Shown here: piece by piece, positions 24,187-32,978 of the stretch
How positions within the stretch are numbered: the stretch's first letter is position 1
How the letters are laid out: each line of letters starts with the position of its first letter
Origin: JAGWBG01 sp034421095
GTDB lineage: Bacteria > Chloroflexota > Dehalococcoidia > Lucifugimonadales > JAGWBF01
Reading direction: 5' to 3'
DNA length: 64,000 nt
NCBI GenBank assembly: GCA_034421095.1
Contig: DAOUKR010000002.1
Span: 69,048 to 133,047, forward strand
The notes under the pieces: model-generated
Told to the model about the DNA's origin: nothing
Databases searched by the model: none
What the model saw: only the letters and a program-made list of their open reading frames with translations
Position numbers and translations under genes: made by a program

Positions 24187-24299
24187 TGTCGCTCCCCTTT
24201 AATATGGACATATTGTATGTCCGGCTGCTTGATATGTCCATTTTGTTGCGCTACCACCAAGCACAACGGCGCCCGTCAACAGAGCGTGTCCGGTCCAGG

Positions 24300-25007
24300 C
24301 TAGGCGGGTTGTGCATCGCAACATACCGATCGACACCAGCGCATGCCGTAGAAACAACGGCGGCAAAAGCAGACCCACCAGGGCTCTTTGCCTTCATGTT
24401 CTTCATCATGGCCCCGATAGTTCTCCATGCCCTCCTTGAGGAAAAATGGAACCAAGGCCAGGGCTGCCACAGGGTCGGCCCACCGCCAGGAAAGCAGAGC
24501 GTTGAACCCCAGTCCCACCAGGATGGTCAGGTCCTGAAGGTCGCAGAACAGGCTTTCCATGGCTTCCGCTCTCAGCGACCGGGACTGCATCCGGGCGGCG
24601 ATGCGCATCTTGCCCACGTACAGGCCGCCCATCACAACGGCGCTTGCAATCACAATCCCAACGCCTACGAGGCTCGGCCGGGGCTCGGGCAGCCACCCCA
24701 GCAGGTTGGCCCCGGAATGAAGGACGATGTATATCGCCAGCAGGAAGAAGCTCAGCCCCAGCAGTCTCTGCGCCCTTCTCTCCGCGGCCTCTTCCTCCAG
24801 TCCCTTCCGCTCTCCCAGCAGCCGCCACACCAGGACCCCGCCGGCGAGCAGCTCGACGATGCTGTCCAGACCGAAAGCCAGGAGGGCCACGCTCCCGGCA
24901 TGAACGCCTGCCCACAGGGAAATCCCGGCCTCTACCAAGTTCCACAGCAGGCCAGCGACGACCAGAATGAGAGCCGTTCGGCGAAGGGCATCCGGCTGAA
25001 GCACCAA
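24300..25007 (-). CDS. Cation efflux (CDF-like) membrane protein
   Basis: 235 residues with about five or six hydrophobic segments: ALILVVAGLLWNLVEAGISL, SVALLAFGLDSIVELLAGGVL, LLGLSFFLLAIYIVLHSGAN, LVGVGIVIASAVVMGGLYVG, LTILVGLGFNALLSW and WADPVAALALVPFFLKEG. FGLDSIVE and the LRAEAMESLFCDLQD segment occupy the positions of metal-binding Asp/His motifs in cation diffusion facilitators, so it is a member of that superfamily lacking the cytoplasmic domain. The C-terminus is Cys-rich (WWVCFCRRCFYGMRWCRSVC) which may bind metal. Ion unknown. Confidence 0.78.
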   Translation of the reverse strand: MVLQPDALRRTALILVVAGLLWNLVEAGISLWAGVHAGSVALLAFGLDSIVELLAGGVLVWRLLGERKGLEEEAAERRAQRLLGLSFFLLAIYIVLHSGANLLGWLPEPRPSLVGVGIVIASAVVMGGLYVGKMRIAARMQSRSLRAEAMESLFCDLQDLTILVGLGFNALLSWRWADPVAALALVPFFLKEGMENYRGHDEEHEGKEPWWVCFCRRCFYGMRWCRSVCCDAQPA

Positions 25008-25043
25008 GGGTGGTTTCTCCTTCCTTCACCTGACCTTGTCTTG

Positions 25044-25170
25044 GGGGATGTTTGTAAGGCCCCGTCTCCTCCGCCGGGGGCGGACTGGGATGAGGGGTAT
25101 CACCCTCACCTCAATCCTCTCCCATCAAGGGAGAGGAGGCTTGGGACACCGCTTTAGAAACATCCTCTTA
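25044..25170. repeat. MITE-like dispersed palindromic repeat, copy C (inverted)
   Basis: Reverse complement of the 5579-5717 element with about 90 percent identity by eye over 120 bases, including TTTCTAAAG at one end and the CCGCCCCCGGCGGAGGAG and CTCCCTTGATGGGAGAGG hairpins. Lies between the cation transporter and protoglobin genes. Confidence 0.8.
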
Positions 25171-25202
25171 ATCAGTAACTACTATTGTAACAGAAGCCAG
25201 AC

Positions 25203-25730
25203 CTACTGGTCGTTGAGGTAGACCCCCAGCAGCATGTCCAACTCTACGACCAGCAGCTTGTTCCATGCGATGGTGGTCCGGGTTGCCAGGTCGGTGTCCG
25301 GTATGTTCTGGCTGAGCAGGTTGGCGATGGCAGTCTGGTAGAAGGATATGGTTGCTATCACGTATTGGGAGGGCACGGGGCCATGGTGCGCCCGGTCTTT
25401 GGGAAGGTTCTTGTGCATCATGCCTATGGCTCGCACGTAGCGGGCAAAGCTGTCGCCCACGTGGGCAAACCCCGTATCCCTCAGCCATCGAATCATGGTC
25501 TGTTTGTTCGTCTCTATCCGCTTCTCGTCCTCTTCGTCGGTCTCGGTGACGAAGTACTTGCGCGTCTTGGGGTACTCAAGGAACCTGTCGTACAGTGTGT
25601 CGGTTAGGCTACGGGCGTGCTTGTTTATGATGGGAGCGCTGGCCCGGATGAGCTGGCGGTCCTCTTCCGTCAACTCCACGAACTCTACCATCTCCGCCAA
25701 TCTTGCGGGCCAGTCGGTGGCACTCGTCAT
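25203..25730 (-). CDS. Protoglobin-domain protein
   Basis: 175-residue stand-alone protoglobin/globin-coupled-sensor type haem domain. The E-F region RIETNKQTMIRWLRDTGF and the proximal-His segment GDSFARYVRAIGMMHKNLP fit the fold (the His after MM is the probable proximal ligand), followed by YVIATISFYQTAIANLL and WNKLLVVELDMLLGVYL helices. It should bind oxygen, CO or NO; no signalling output domain is attached. The neighbours do not suggest a pathway. Confidence 0.8.
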   Translation of the reverse strand: MTSATDWPARLAEMVEFVELTEEDRQLIRASAPIINKHARSLTDTLYDRFLEYPKTRKYFVTETDEEDEKRIETNKQTMIRWLRDTGFAHVGDSFARYVRAIGMMHKNLPKDRAHHGPVPSQYVIATISFYQTAIANLLSQNIPDTDLATRTTIAWNKLLVVELDMLLGVYLNDQ

Positions 25731-25920
25731 TTCAGACTCCTGACTTATATCAATCTAGCTCCATTGCGGGTCCTGTCGGAGGGTCAGGACCGGGTGGTGT
25801 GACCCCGGCGCCGGGAGCATATCTGGCCCAGATGGTACAGTGGCGGTGGCAGGGTGTCAAGGTTGGGGTCTTGGGGCCTTTGGGAAGGCTCGGAGCTTGC
25901 CGAAGGGATGAGGGTGACAT

Positions 25921-25930
25921 GTGGTATAAT
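25921..25930 (+). promoter_or_regulatory. Extended -10 promoter element
   Basis: TGGTATAAT (25922-25930) combines a consensus TATAAT with an upstream TG, an extended -10. No good -35 lies at the right distance. It would serve the small gene starting near 26020. Confidence 0.45.
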
Positions 25931-26019
25931 GTGTGGAACCTCTCAGGACCCGGAATGAGGGCTGGCCGCCACCCTACCGACGTACCAACGAAAACGGGTG
26001 GCTGGAAACAGGGTGTGAG

Positions 26020-26493
26020 ATGCGAATCCCCGGTACGAAACGCAGTTTATCGCCGGACAGTTGTGGATTGAGGGCCGGGCAATTTGCCGAAGCAGTCCGA
26101 GATAACGACATGCGCACGGCATGGAATATGCTCTCCAGGGAGTCCCAGGGCGTCCGCCAGGGCATTTGGGCGACCCAGAAGGGCATTGACCTCCAGGTGG
26201 TCTATCAGGCCGCCCATAATCCCGACCACCCCATCGTCCCGCTTATGATGAATGATTTCAGGGATACCGTACTCAAGACGTGGCCCCTGGAGGACCTGAC
26301 TGACCTCGGCGTGGCACCCACCAGCTACATAGACGACTACCGCGCCTTCGCCTTTCTTCCCTTCGGCATGACTCACGACCAGCAGGTAATGCCAAGTGCG
26401 GGCGGCATGATGAACGGGATAATCATCCCCATGCTCCTTGAGGACGGGGAGTGGAAGGTAGACCTTCCGGGATGGCGTTTCGCGTACCAGTAG
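26020..26493 (+). CDS. Hypothetical protein, start uncertain
   Basis: I do not recognise this protein with certainty. The conserved-looking part begins near QFAEAVRDNDMRTAWNMLSRESQ, which resembles the first helices of DUF4878/SnoaL-like small alpha-beta domains, and ends MLLEDGEWKVDLPGWRF, a beta strand pattern typical of that fold. The frame is open from 25933; possible starts are GTG 25933, ATG 26020, TTG 26068 and ATG 26110, and none has a strong ribosome site. No signal peptide is visible. It converges with hyuB, 15 bases away. Confidence 0.6.
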   Translation: MRIPGTKRSLSPDSCGLRAGQFAEAVRDNDMRTAWNMLSRESQGVRQGIWATQKGIDLQVVYQAAHNPDHPIVPLMMNDFRDTVLKTWPLEDLTDLGVAPTSYIDDYRAFAFLPFGMTHDQQVMPSAGGMMNGIIIPMLLEDGEWKVDLPGWRFAYQ

Positions 26494-26508
26494 GAAGGCC
26501 GTGGGACG

Positions 26509-28221
26509 CTACCCTTGCCTAAGACGTTTCGTCCCCTCCCAGTCCACCTCCTGGGTCCCGGGGGCGATAGCCACACCGTACTCGCGCCGTGCGTAGTCAC
26601 TTGTCAGCTTCTCCTCCCGGACATCCTGGGCCACGGCCTCCGGGTCCCTCTCGAAGGAGTCTCCGTAGCCGCCTCCCCCGGCCAGTTCCGCCCTCACCAC
26701 GTCCCCCTTCTTCAGTTCCAGCAGCCACTTGGTGGGCAGCAACCGGTTCTCCGTATCCGGGTTCAGGTGAATGGTGCACGGGGTACCCGGTTTGCCTGCG
26801 CCGATGCCGTATGGCAGGAAACGGCGGCGGTCTGAGCGTACCTGGACGGTGGCCTCGTCGGCAAGGATGCGGTACTGGCGCGTTACGCCCAGAGAGCCGC
26901 GGTACTTGCCGGAGCCGCCGCTGTCGGGCACAAAGCCGTACTCCTCGACCAGAAAGGGCTGCTCCGCCTCCATAAGCTCGATGGGCGTGTTGGCCAGGTT
27001 CAGCACCGGTATCGGCCCGCCGTCCACCCCGTCCTGGTCGGGGCCGCCTCCCGTGCCGGTCACGTTGTGAAACTCCAGGAATACAAAGGGTTTGCGCTCC
27101 CTGTCGTACCCGGCAATGCTGATGCCAAGCTCCCCGCTGCCCCAGCAGGCGGGGATTCGGTCGGGGTTCAGCTGGGCCAGCGCCCCGAACACGGTCTGCA
27201 TCACCCGGAACCCGCCAAGGCCGCGCGCCGCCACAGGGGCAGGATGCACGGGGTTGACGTAGGTTCCCTCGGGTGCGTAGACCTTGATAGGTCTGAAGTA
27301 GCCTGCGTTGTTGGGGAGCTCGGGACTCAGCAGGCACCGGACGGCCGCGTAGACGCCCGACTGGGTGAAAGCGAAGTTGGGGTTGATGGAGCCTTTGCAC
27401 TGGGGCGACGTGCCGGTGAAGTCGGCATACACCTCATCTCCCTTGACGGTGAGCCGGACGTGGATGCGGATGGGGTCGGGGTCAATGCCGTCGTCGTCAA
27501 TGTAGTCGGTAAACTCGGCCTCTCCCTGGGGAAGTGCGGCAATTTCAGCACGGGTGATGCGCTCCGTATATTCTATAAGCTCGTCCATGTAGCCCCTCAG
27601 GTCCTCCACCCCGTGCTCCTGGGCCAGCTTCAGCATCTCCCGGTCCGCCCCGTATACCGCCGCAATCTGTGCCCACAGGTCTCCCATAACCTTGTCAGGC
27701 ACACGCACGTTCTGCTGTATGAGACGAAACAGCGTGTGGTTGGGCACTCCCCTATCGAAGAGCTTCAGGGGAGGGATGCGCAGACCCTCCTGGTAGATTT
27801 CGGTGTTGTCGCAGGCGTTACCCCCGGCCACCCGCCCGCCGATGTCCGTGTGGTGGGCGATGACGGTGAGGTATCCCAGCAGCACGTCATCGGCGAAGAC
27901 GGGCTTGAAGAGGAATATGTCGGGCAGGTGGCTTGCCCCCTCGTAGGGGTCGTTGTTGATGAAGATGTCGTCGGGGTGGACGTCGTTCCCGTAGACCCTC
28001 AGCACGCCTTCAAGGGCAGGCATGATAGCCCCGAGATGAACGGGCAGGGAAAGGCCCTGAGTGACCATCTGGCCCCGGGCGTCGCAGATGGCGGTGGAGA
28101 AGTCCATGGACTGCTTGACCACTTGGGAACGCGCCGTGCGCACCACCGTTACCACCATATTGTCGGCGACGGTTGCCAGGGCGTTCTTGACAAGCTCCTG
28201 GGTGACAGGGTCGCGCTGCAT
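26509..28221 (-). CDS. hyuB: Hydantoinase B/oxoprolinase family protein
   Basis: 570-residue HyuB-type subunit. Family signatures: FSTAICDARGQMVTQGLSLPVHLG, INNDPYEGASHLPDIFLFKPVF, AHHTDIGGRVAGGNACDN and the late GGGGYGDSFERDPEAVAQDV. With HyuA it forms an ATP-dependent enzyme that opens hydantoin, oxoproline or related rings, or carboxylates a ketone in the acetone-carboxylase branch; the substrate is not clear. AAGGAGGAG precedes the ATG. It lies 172 bases downstream of hyuA, with repeats in between. Confidence 0.9.
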   Translation of the reverse strand: MQRDPVTQELVKNALATVADNMVVTVVRTARSQVVKQSMDFSTAICDARGQMVTQGLSLPVHLGAIMPALEGVLRVYGNDVHPDDIFINNDPYEGASHLPDIFLFKPVFADDVLLGYLTVIAHHTDIGGRVAGGNACDNTEIYQEGLRIPPLKLFDRGVPNHTLFRLIQQNVRVPDKVMGDLWAQIAAVYGADREMLKLAQEHGVEDLRGYMDELIEYTERITRAEIAALPQGEAEFTDYIDDDGIDPDPIRIHVRLTVKGDEVYADFTGTSPQCKGSINPNFAFTQSGVYAAVRCLLSPELPNNAGYFRPIKVYAPEGTYVNPVHPAPVAARGLGGFRVMQTVFGALAQLNPDRIPACWGSGELGISIAGYDRERKPFVFLEFHNVTGTGGGPDQDGVDGGPIPVLNLANTPIELMEAEQPFLVEEYGFVPDSGGSGKYRGSLGVTRQYRILADEATVQVRSDRRRFLPYGIGAGKPGTPCTIHLNPDTENRLLPTKWLLELKKGDVVRAELAGGGGYGDSFERDPEAVAQDVREEKLTSDYARREYGVAIAPGTQEVDWEGTKRLRQG

Positions 28222-28261
28222 ACTTTGCTCCTCCTTCGTTCATTGTTATGGAGACACCCTT

Positions 28262-28350
28262 CGTCATACTGGCGAAAGCCAGTATCCAGGGCCTTACTCA
28301 AAGCTGGGTGATACCCTCACCCCAGCCCTCTCCCAGAGGGAGAGGGGGTC
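28262..28350. repeat. Two dispersed hairpin repeats inside the hyuAB operon
   Basis: TACTGGCGAAAGCCAGTA (28267-28284) within a CGTCAT...ATCCA unit, then CCCTCTCCC-AGA-GGGAGAGGG (28326-28346). Both repeat families found elsewhere in the window occur side by side in the space between hyuA and hyuB. Confidence 0.7.
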
Positions 28351-28392
28351 TTGCAAAGGTCTCCGAGCGCGGGAGTGACGGTGGGGAGAGGA

Positions 28393-30501
28393 TCAAGATT
28401 CAATCTCCACCGTTATGTTGCTCCACTCGTCGAGCCGGACACTACAACCCGGTGGCACGACAGTTGTAGAATCGTACTCTTCAACAATCAGCGGCCCGGC
28501 GGATGTGACGCCTTCCAGGGACCCACGACCAACGACGGGCGTCGCTATCCAACCATCCCTGGGGCCGAAGTACACCTCCCGCTCCGCGCCCTCATTCCGC
28601 CTACCGGGAGAGAGGCCGGAGGCGGGCGTACCGGCGCTGATGCGGTCGGGGATGCGGGATGATAGGGGGACCCCCCTTCCCACAACCTTCAGAGACACTA
28701 TCTGAAGCCGCTCGCCGTCGGAGCGGTAGCCGTAGGTCCTCTCGTGCTCCTGGGCAAACCCCTCGCCCAGAGCGGCCAGCACATCCCGGGTGGCGGGCTT
28801 CGCCGGTACGGGGACAGTGAGGGCCGTGTTCTGGCCCACGTACTGGACATCTGCGTAAATGGCAATATTCCGGTATCCTTCTTCGTAACCTTCCCTGCCC
28901 AGGATGTTCTGGGCCTGCTCGTACATCGTATCCAGGTGATCATTCAGCTCCTCCAGGCTCACCTCGTCCAGTATGCGAAAGAAGGCGCGGACCAGGTGAT
29001 GCTCCACGTCTGCGAAGAGAAGCCCAAGGGAACTGAACAGTCCTGCAAGGGGCGGGATGACTACCGTCGGCATCCCCAGAGATTTCGCCATCCCCACGGC
29101 GTGTACCGGGCCGCTGCCGCCAAAGCCGAACAGTATGAAGCGCCTTGGGTCCCTGCCCCGTTCGGTGGAGACACTGCGTAAGGCTCGAATCATGTTGGAA
29201 TTGACTATTGCGTGGATTCCGTGGGCGGTGTCGTGTGCTGAAAGGCCCAGGGGGCTGCCCAGGCGGGCAATGGCTTCTTCCGCCTTGTCGGTATCAATCT
29301 TGAGTCCGCCGCCCAGTAAATGCTCCCGATTGAGGTAGCCCAGGACAACGTTGGCATCGGTGATGGTAGGCTCCGTGCCCCCCATGTTGTAGCAAATCGG
29401 GCCAGGGCTGGCTCCAGCACTGCGAGGCCCTACCTGCAGCGCCCCACCCTTGTCCACCCATGCGATGCTCCCCCCACCTGCGCCGACTTCGGCGATGTCT
29501 ATGGTGGGGACGCGCACGATGTACCCCGCCCCTTTCATGAGGCGGTGGCCAATGTTCATGCCCCCGCCCACCTCGTACTCCGGTGCCAGGGTAGGCTCCT
29601 TGTCCTCGATGATGGATACCTTGGCGGTTGTGCCGCCCATGTCGAAGGTGATGATGTCGCTTTGCTTTAGCTTGTCCGAGAGGCGCAGCGCCCCGACGAC
29701 ACCCGCAGCCGGGCCGGACTCGATGATATATATGGGAGTCTCCGAGGCTGCCTCCGCAGGCATCACGCCACCGTTGGACTGCATAACCAGGAGCGGGGCC
29801 TTGATGCCCATGTTTGCCAGCTTTCCCTGTAGCGCAATGACGTATCGCTCGAGGACCGGCCTGATGTAGGCGTTGATGACCACTGTACTGCTGCGCTCGT
29901 ACTCCTGCATCTGGGGCAGAACGTCCGCAGAGGCGCAGATGTACATGTCCGGTGCCACAGCCTTCAGATGCTGGGCTATGGCCAACTCATGGTCCGGGCT
30001 GGCGTAAGAATGAAGAAGGCAGATGGCCACCGACTCTATTCCCTGCTCGACTATGGACTTGCAGACATTCTCCACGGACTCCATGTCGAGGGGTGTGAGG
30101 ACTTCCCCCTTGTGATTCAGACGCTCCTGGACCTCAAAGCGGTACTGACGCTCTACCAGAGGGTCGGGCTTGCGCCATGTGAGGTCGTACAGTCGGGGGA
30201 GCCTGTAGCGGCCTATCTCCAGCACGTCCCGGAAGCCTTTTGTCGTAATCAGGGCTATCTTCGGCCCCTTGCGCTCGATGATGGTGTTGGTGGCAACCGT
30301 AGTACCGTGTCCGACTTCCCGAACGGACTCCGCGTCTATCCCGGCCCTTTCCATGACCACCTGCACGCCCTGTAGGATAGCCTGGCTGTAGTCGTCGGGG
30401 GTTGAGGAGACTTTTGCAGTAAGGATAATCCCATCGTCTCCCAGCAGGACGATGTCGGTGAATGTGCCTCCCACGTCTATGCCGAGTCTGAAGTTGGTCA
30501 T
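28393..30501 (-). CDS. hyuA: Hydantoinase A/oxoprolinase family protein
   Basis: 702-residue HyuA-type ATP-binding subunit of the actin-like/hsp70 fold. Blocks: FRLGIDVGGTFTDIVLL at the start, VGHGTTVATNTIIERKGPKIALITTKGF, FDMGGTTAKVSIIEDKEP, VGAGGGSIAWVDKGGALQVGPRSAG and FGFGGSGPVHAVGMAKSLG. The frame opens at 30612, but the ATG at 30501 is preceded by GGAAGGAG at 7 bases and starts at the family position. First gene of an operon with hyuB. Confidence 0.9.
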   Translation of the reverse strand: MTNFRLGIDVGGTFTDIVLLGDDGIILTAKVSSTPDDYSQAILQGVQVVMERAGIDAESVREVGHGTTVATNTIIERKGPKIALITTKGFRDVLEIGRYRLPRLYDLTWRKPDPLVERQYRFEVQERLNHKGEVLTPLDMESVENVCKSIVEQGIESVAICLLHSYASPDHELAIAQHLKAVAPDMYICASADVLPQMQEYERSSTVVINAYIRPVLERYVIALQGKLANMGIKAPLLVMQSNGGVMPAEAASETPIYIIESGPAAGVVGALRLSDKLKQSDIITFDMGGTTAKVSIIEDKEPTLAPEYEVGGGMNIGHRLMKGAGYIVRVPTIDIAEVGAGGGSIAWVDKGGALQVGPRSAGASPGPICYNMGGTEPTITDANVVLGYLNREHLLGGGLKIDTDKAEEAIARLGSPLGLSAHDTAHGIHAIVNSNMIRALRSVSTERGRDPRRFILFGFGGSGPVHAVGMAKSLGMPTVVIPPLAGLFSSLGLLFADVEHHLVRAFFRILDEVSLEELNDHLDTMYEQAQNILGREGYEEGYRNIAIYADVQYVGQNTALTVPVPAKPATRDVLAALGEGFAQEHERTYGYRSDGERLQIVSLKVVGRGVPLSSRIPDRISAGTPASGLSPGRRNEGAEREVYFGPRDGWIATPVVGRGSLEGVTSAGPLIVEEYDSTTVVPPGCSVRLDEWSNITVEIES

Positions 30502-30749
30502 CCGGCGCTCCTTCCTGTCACCCGTAGGATAGTCTGAACCGTCGGTCAGGTCAATAGTCCTGGTTGCGTGAATGGACTCACCTCCTTGTGGCTCCGCCAC
30601 TCGGAATGACAATGTGCATCCAGCGCCCTGGCGGGAGAGGGAGAATTGGCAAGGCCCTACAGGTCACACCATCGGGTTGACATATCTCAAAACATGTGTT
30701 CTCATGTATAGAGAACAGAAGTTCGGCATTGTGATGGAAGGTGCAGGAT

Positions 30750-31649
30750 ATGGCTCAAGTAAGCTATGAGGAGACACAGGCCGTGGGCGCTCTGAACCGT
30801 GTCAAGGGTATGGGGTTCAAGTGGTCCCTTAATCCGTATCAGGGATGTGTCCATGATTGCCACTACTGCTTTGCGAGGCGCTATCATTACTTCCGAGACC
30901 TCAGCCCCGACAATGACTTCTCCGGGATTGTCTTTGTGAAGCTCAACGTCCCCGATCTGCTGCGCCGGGAGCTTTCCCGCCCCTCATGGAACTACGAGAC
31001 GGTGGCGCTGGGCACTGCTACGGACCCCTACCAGCCCATCGAGGGCAAGTACCGGTTGACCCGGCAGTGCCTGGAGGTCTTTTGCCGGAAGAGGAGTCCC
31101 GTCACCCTGGTCAGCAAGGGAACCATGATGATACGCGACCAGGACCTCCTGGCCGAGCTTTCCCAACGGGCCGGTTGCACCGTATGTTTCAGCATCACAA
31201 CCCTGGACGATGACCTGTGGCGTCGCCTGGAGCCGGGCACACCGCCCCCTCGCAAGCGGCTAGAGGTCATGGAACGGCTTGTCTCGGCGGGCGTGAACGC
31301 AGGGGTGCTCCTTGCTCCCGTAATACCCGGCATTACCGACAGCGACGAAAATCTGACTGAGGCGGTGAAGATGGCCGCCGAGCATGGTGCCCGGTTCCTC
31401 GAAAGCAACGTGCTCAACCTCAAGGAGGGCACGAAACAGCATTTTATGGGCTTTCTGGAACGGGAATATCCCCGCCTTGCCAGGGCCTACAGGAGCGTCT
31501 ATGCAGGCGCCTTCGCACCCGGGTATTTGAGGGAGGGCCTTCAAACACAGATAGTTCAACTGAAGCAAGTCTACGGGTTGGGGAATAGATATGATGAGCC
31601 GGACTCGCCCAGGAGACCTCGGCAGCTGGAGCTTGCCATTCCCCAGTGA
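30750..31649 (+). CDS. Radical SAM protein (SPL/Rv2578c-like)
   Basis: 299-residue radical SAM enzyme with the CVHDCHYC iron-sulfur cluster motif near residue 35 and a spore-photoproduct-lyase-like layout (GMGFKWSLNPYQGC, VALGTATDPYQPIEGKYRLTRQCLEVF, SITTLDDDLWRRLEPGTPPPRKRLEVMERL, VLLAPVIPGITDS). Members of this group are often described as DNA-repair-like, but no activity is proven. The ATG at 30750 has GGAAGG at 8 bases; a GTG at 30741 is the alternative. Confidence 0.88.
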   Translation: MAQVSYEETQAVGALNRVKGMGFKWSLNPYQGCVHDCHYCFARRYHYFRDLSPDNDFSGIVFVKLNVPDLLRRELSRPSWNYETVALGTATDPYQPIEGKYRLTRQCLEVFCRKRSPVTLVSKGTMMIRDQDLLAELSQRAGCTVCFSITTLDDDLWRRLEPGTPPPRKRLEVMERLVSAGVNAGVLLAPVIPGITDSDENLTEAVKMAAEHGARFLESNVLNLKEGTKQHFMGFLEREYPRLARAYRSVYAGAFAPGYLREGLQTQIVQLKQVYGLGNRYDEPDSPRRPRQLELAIPQ

Positions 31650-31683
31650 AGATAGACCCCGGCTGATGTCGGATTGACAGTGG

Positions 31684-32571
31684 CTACACGCCACGGCGCA
31701 TCTTCGACATGCCTCCGGCTGCCTCCAGTACCTTCCGGGCAGCCCCATAGTCCCTTGCCCCGCCCCGCAGAATCGGCGGGATCAGATATATGTACTTGAT
31801 TCCAAAGTCCAGGAAGCTATGGAGCATCTCAAGGGCTATGTCCGTCCCTTCCCTGCCCTTCTCCAAGTCTTGCCTTATGCCTTCAGGCACGCTGCTGAAT
31901 ATCACGCCGTCCTTCACCAGCACCTGCAGACCGTAGAAGACAGGCCGGGGAATCCCCTCGTTGGAGATGGCACGGTAGGCATCCAGAAACGAGGAGACCT
32001 CTTGGGTACTGAAGACGGGTTGGGTTATGAAGAAGTCCGCTCCCGACAGCGCCTTGCGGTGAGTAAGGGCGGCCTCTCTCTCGACCCCCCGGCCCAGGTC
32101 TATGGATGCGCCAATGCAGAAATCCGTGGGAGACCCCAGCTTTGAGCTTCTGAAATCAGTACCCTGGTTCATGGACTCCAGGGCTGCCATCAGCTCAGTG
32201 GGCGTGAAGTCGCTCACGTCCTTGACCCGGGGGAGGTCTCTCCCGGTGAAGGCATCCCCCTTGATTATCACCACGTTCTCCAGGCCCACCATCTGCGCCC
32301 CCAGCAGGTGACTTTGCAGGGCCAGCTTGTTCATGTCCCTGGTGGCCAGATTGAATATCACGTCCTTGCCGGTGTTGTGCTTTATGGAGTAAGCCAGCAT
32401 GGCCGAGTCCACTCTCACCGCCCTGCCGGGGTTGTAGGCTACGCAGATGAAATCGGCGTCTATTTCTCCGGCGTTCTCCAGTGCATCCGGGTCGGCGGCC
32501 CTTGGAGGGGAGAAGTCACAGATGAAGACCGGCCTGTCTCCCTGCGAGGAGCACTTGTCCGTGACCTTCAT
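31684..32571 (-). CDS. Methylenetetrahydrofolate reductase family protein
   Basis: 295-residue flavin TIM-barrel protein of the MetF family. Seen: ICDFSPPRAADPDALENAG, AYSIKHNTGKDVIFNLATRDMNKLALQSHLLGA (folate/FAD region), NVVIIKGDAF, CIGASIDLGRG and GADFFITQPVFSTQEV. It should reduce methylene-THF to methyl-THF or do a related C1 reaction; a fused MetV-like zinc domain is absent. It lies convergent with the radical SAM gene. Confidence 0.85.
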   Translation of the reverse strand: MKVTDKCSSQGDRPVFICDFSPPRAADPDALENAGEIDADFICVAYNPGRAVRVDSAMLAYSIKHNTGKDVIFNLATRDMNKLALQSHLLGAQMVGLENVVIIKGDAFTGRDLPRVKDVSDFTPTELMAALESMNQGTDFRSSKLGSPTDFCIGASIDLGRGVEREAALTHRKALSGADFFITQPVFSTQEVSSFLDAYRAISNEGIPRPVFYGLQVLVKDGVIFSSVPEGIRQDLEKGREGTDIALEMLHSFLDFGIKYIYLIPPILRGGARDYGAARKVLEAAGGMSKMRRGV

Positions 32572-32630
32572 GGCAAAGGCCTCCTTTCACCGATATGTGG
32601 ATAGTGAGCCAAATCCAGTCGTTTCCTCCA

Positions 32631-32700
32631 CCGTCACTCCCACTTTCGCGGGAGTCCAATGTGAAGTGTGGTGGATTCCCGTTTTCACGGGAATGACGGG
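32631..32700. repeat. GTCATTCC-type dispersed repeat
   Basis: CCGTCACTCCCACTTTCGCG at the left and CACGGGAATGACGGG at the right form an inverted pair of about 12 bases around an internal TCCA/TGGA. Standard member of the family found throughout the window. Confidence 0.65.
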
Positions 32701-32821
32701 AGAGAAACCAGGGGAGAAGGCACTTCGGAAACACTCTCTGATAGGTGAGGGCCAGCTTGATTATACCATTCGTACCCGCTCCCGGTTATAATAGATGCCT
32801 ATTTACACGGGGTCTTTTAGT

Positions 32822-32941
32822 TGTCATTCTGAGGAGCGTCCCGCCTTGGCGGGAAGGAGCGACGAAGAATCTATAGCCGATGCCTGAAGATAAGCTACCG
32901 TTTTAGATTCTTCACTCCACTTCGTTGCGTTCAGAATGACA
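32822..32941. repeat. Palindromic MITE-like element with perfect 11-bp inverted ends
   Basis: TGTCATTCTGA (32822-32832) is perfectly inverted at TCAGAATGACA (32931-32941), and inside it GAAGAATCT and AGATTCTTC form a second inverted pair. Total length 120 bases, no open frame. It ends 37 bases before the mqnD start. Confidence 0.78.
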
Positions 32942-32978
32942 GAAAAATAAAAAGACCCTGACGAGAGGATGAAATTAT

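Larger units (their letters stand above)
32572..32978. other. Gene-free divergent interval with two repeat elements
   Basis: Holds the inverted GTCACTCCC/GGGAATGAC repeat at 32631-32700 and the palindromic element at 32822-32941; I see no gene. It is the shared upstream region of the MTHFR-like gene and mqnD. TTATAATAGAT at about 32787 could be a -10. Confidence 0.5.

Noticed and set aside
24165..25157. Plus-strand open frame of 330 codons
   Set aside because: Antisense to the cation transporter and running into repeats; no recognisable domain.
27067..28311. Long plus-strand open frame of 414 codons
   Set aside because: It is antisense to hyuB; its composition (His/Val/Gly-rich without family motifs) follows from the codon bias of the real gene on the other strand.
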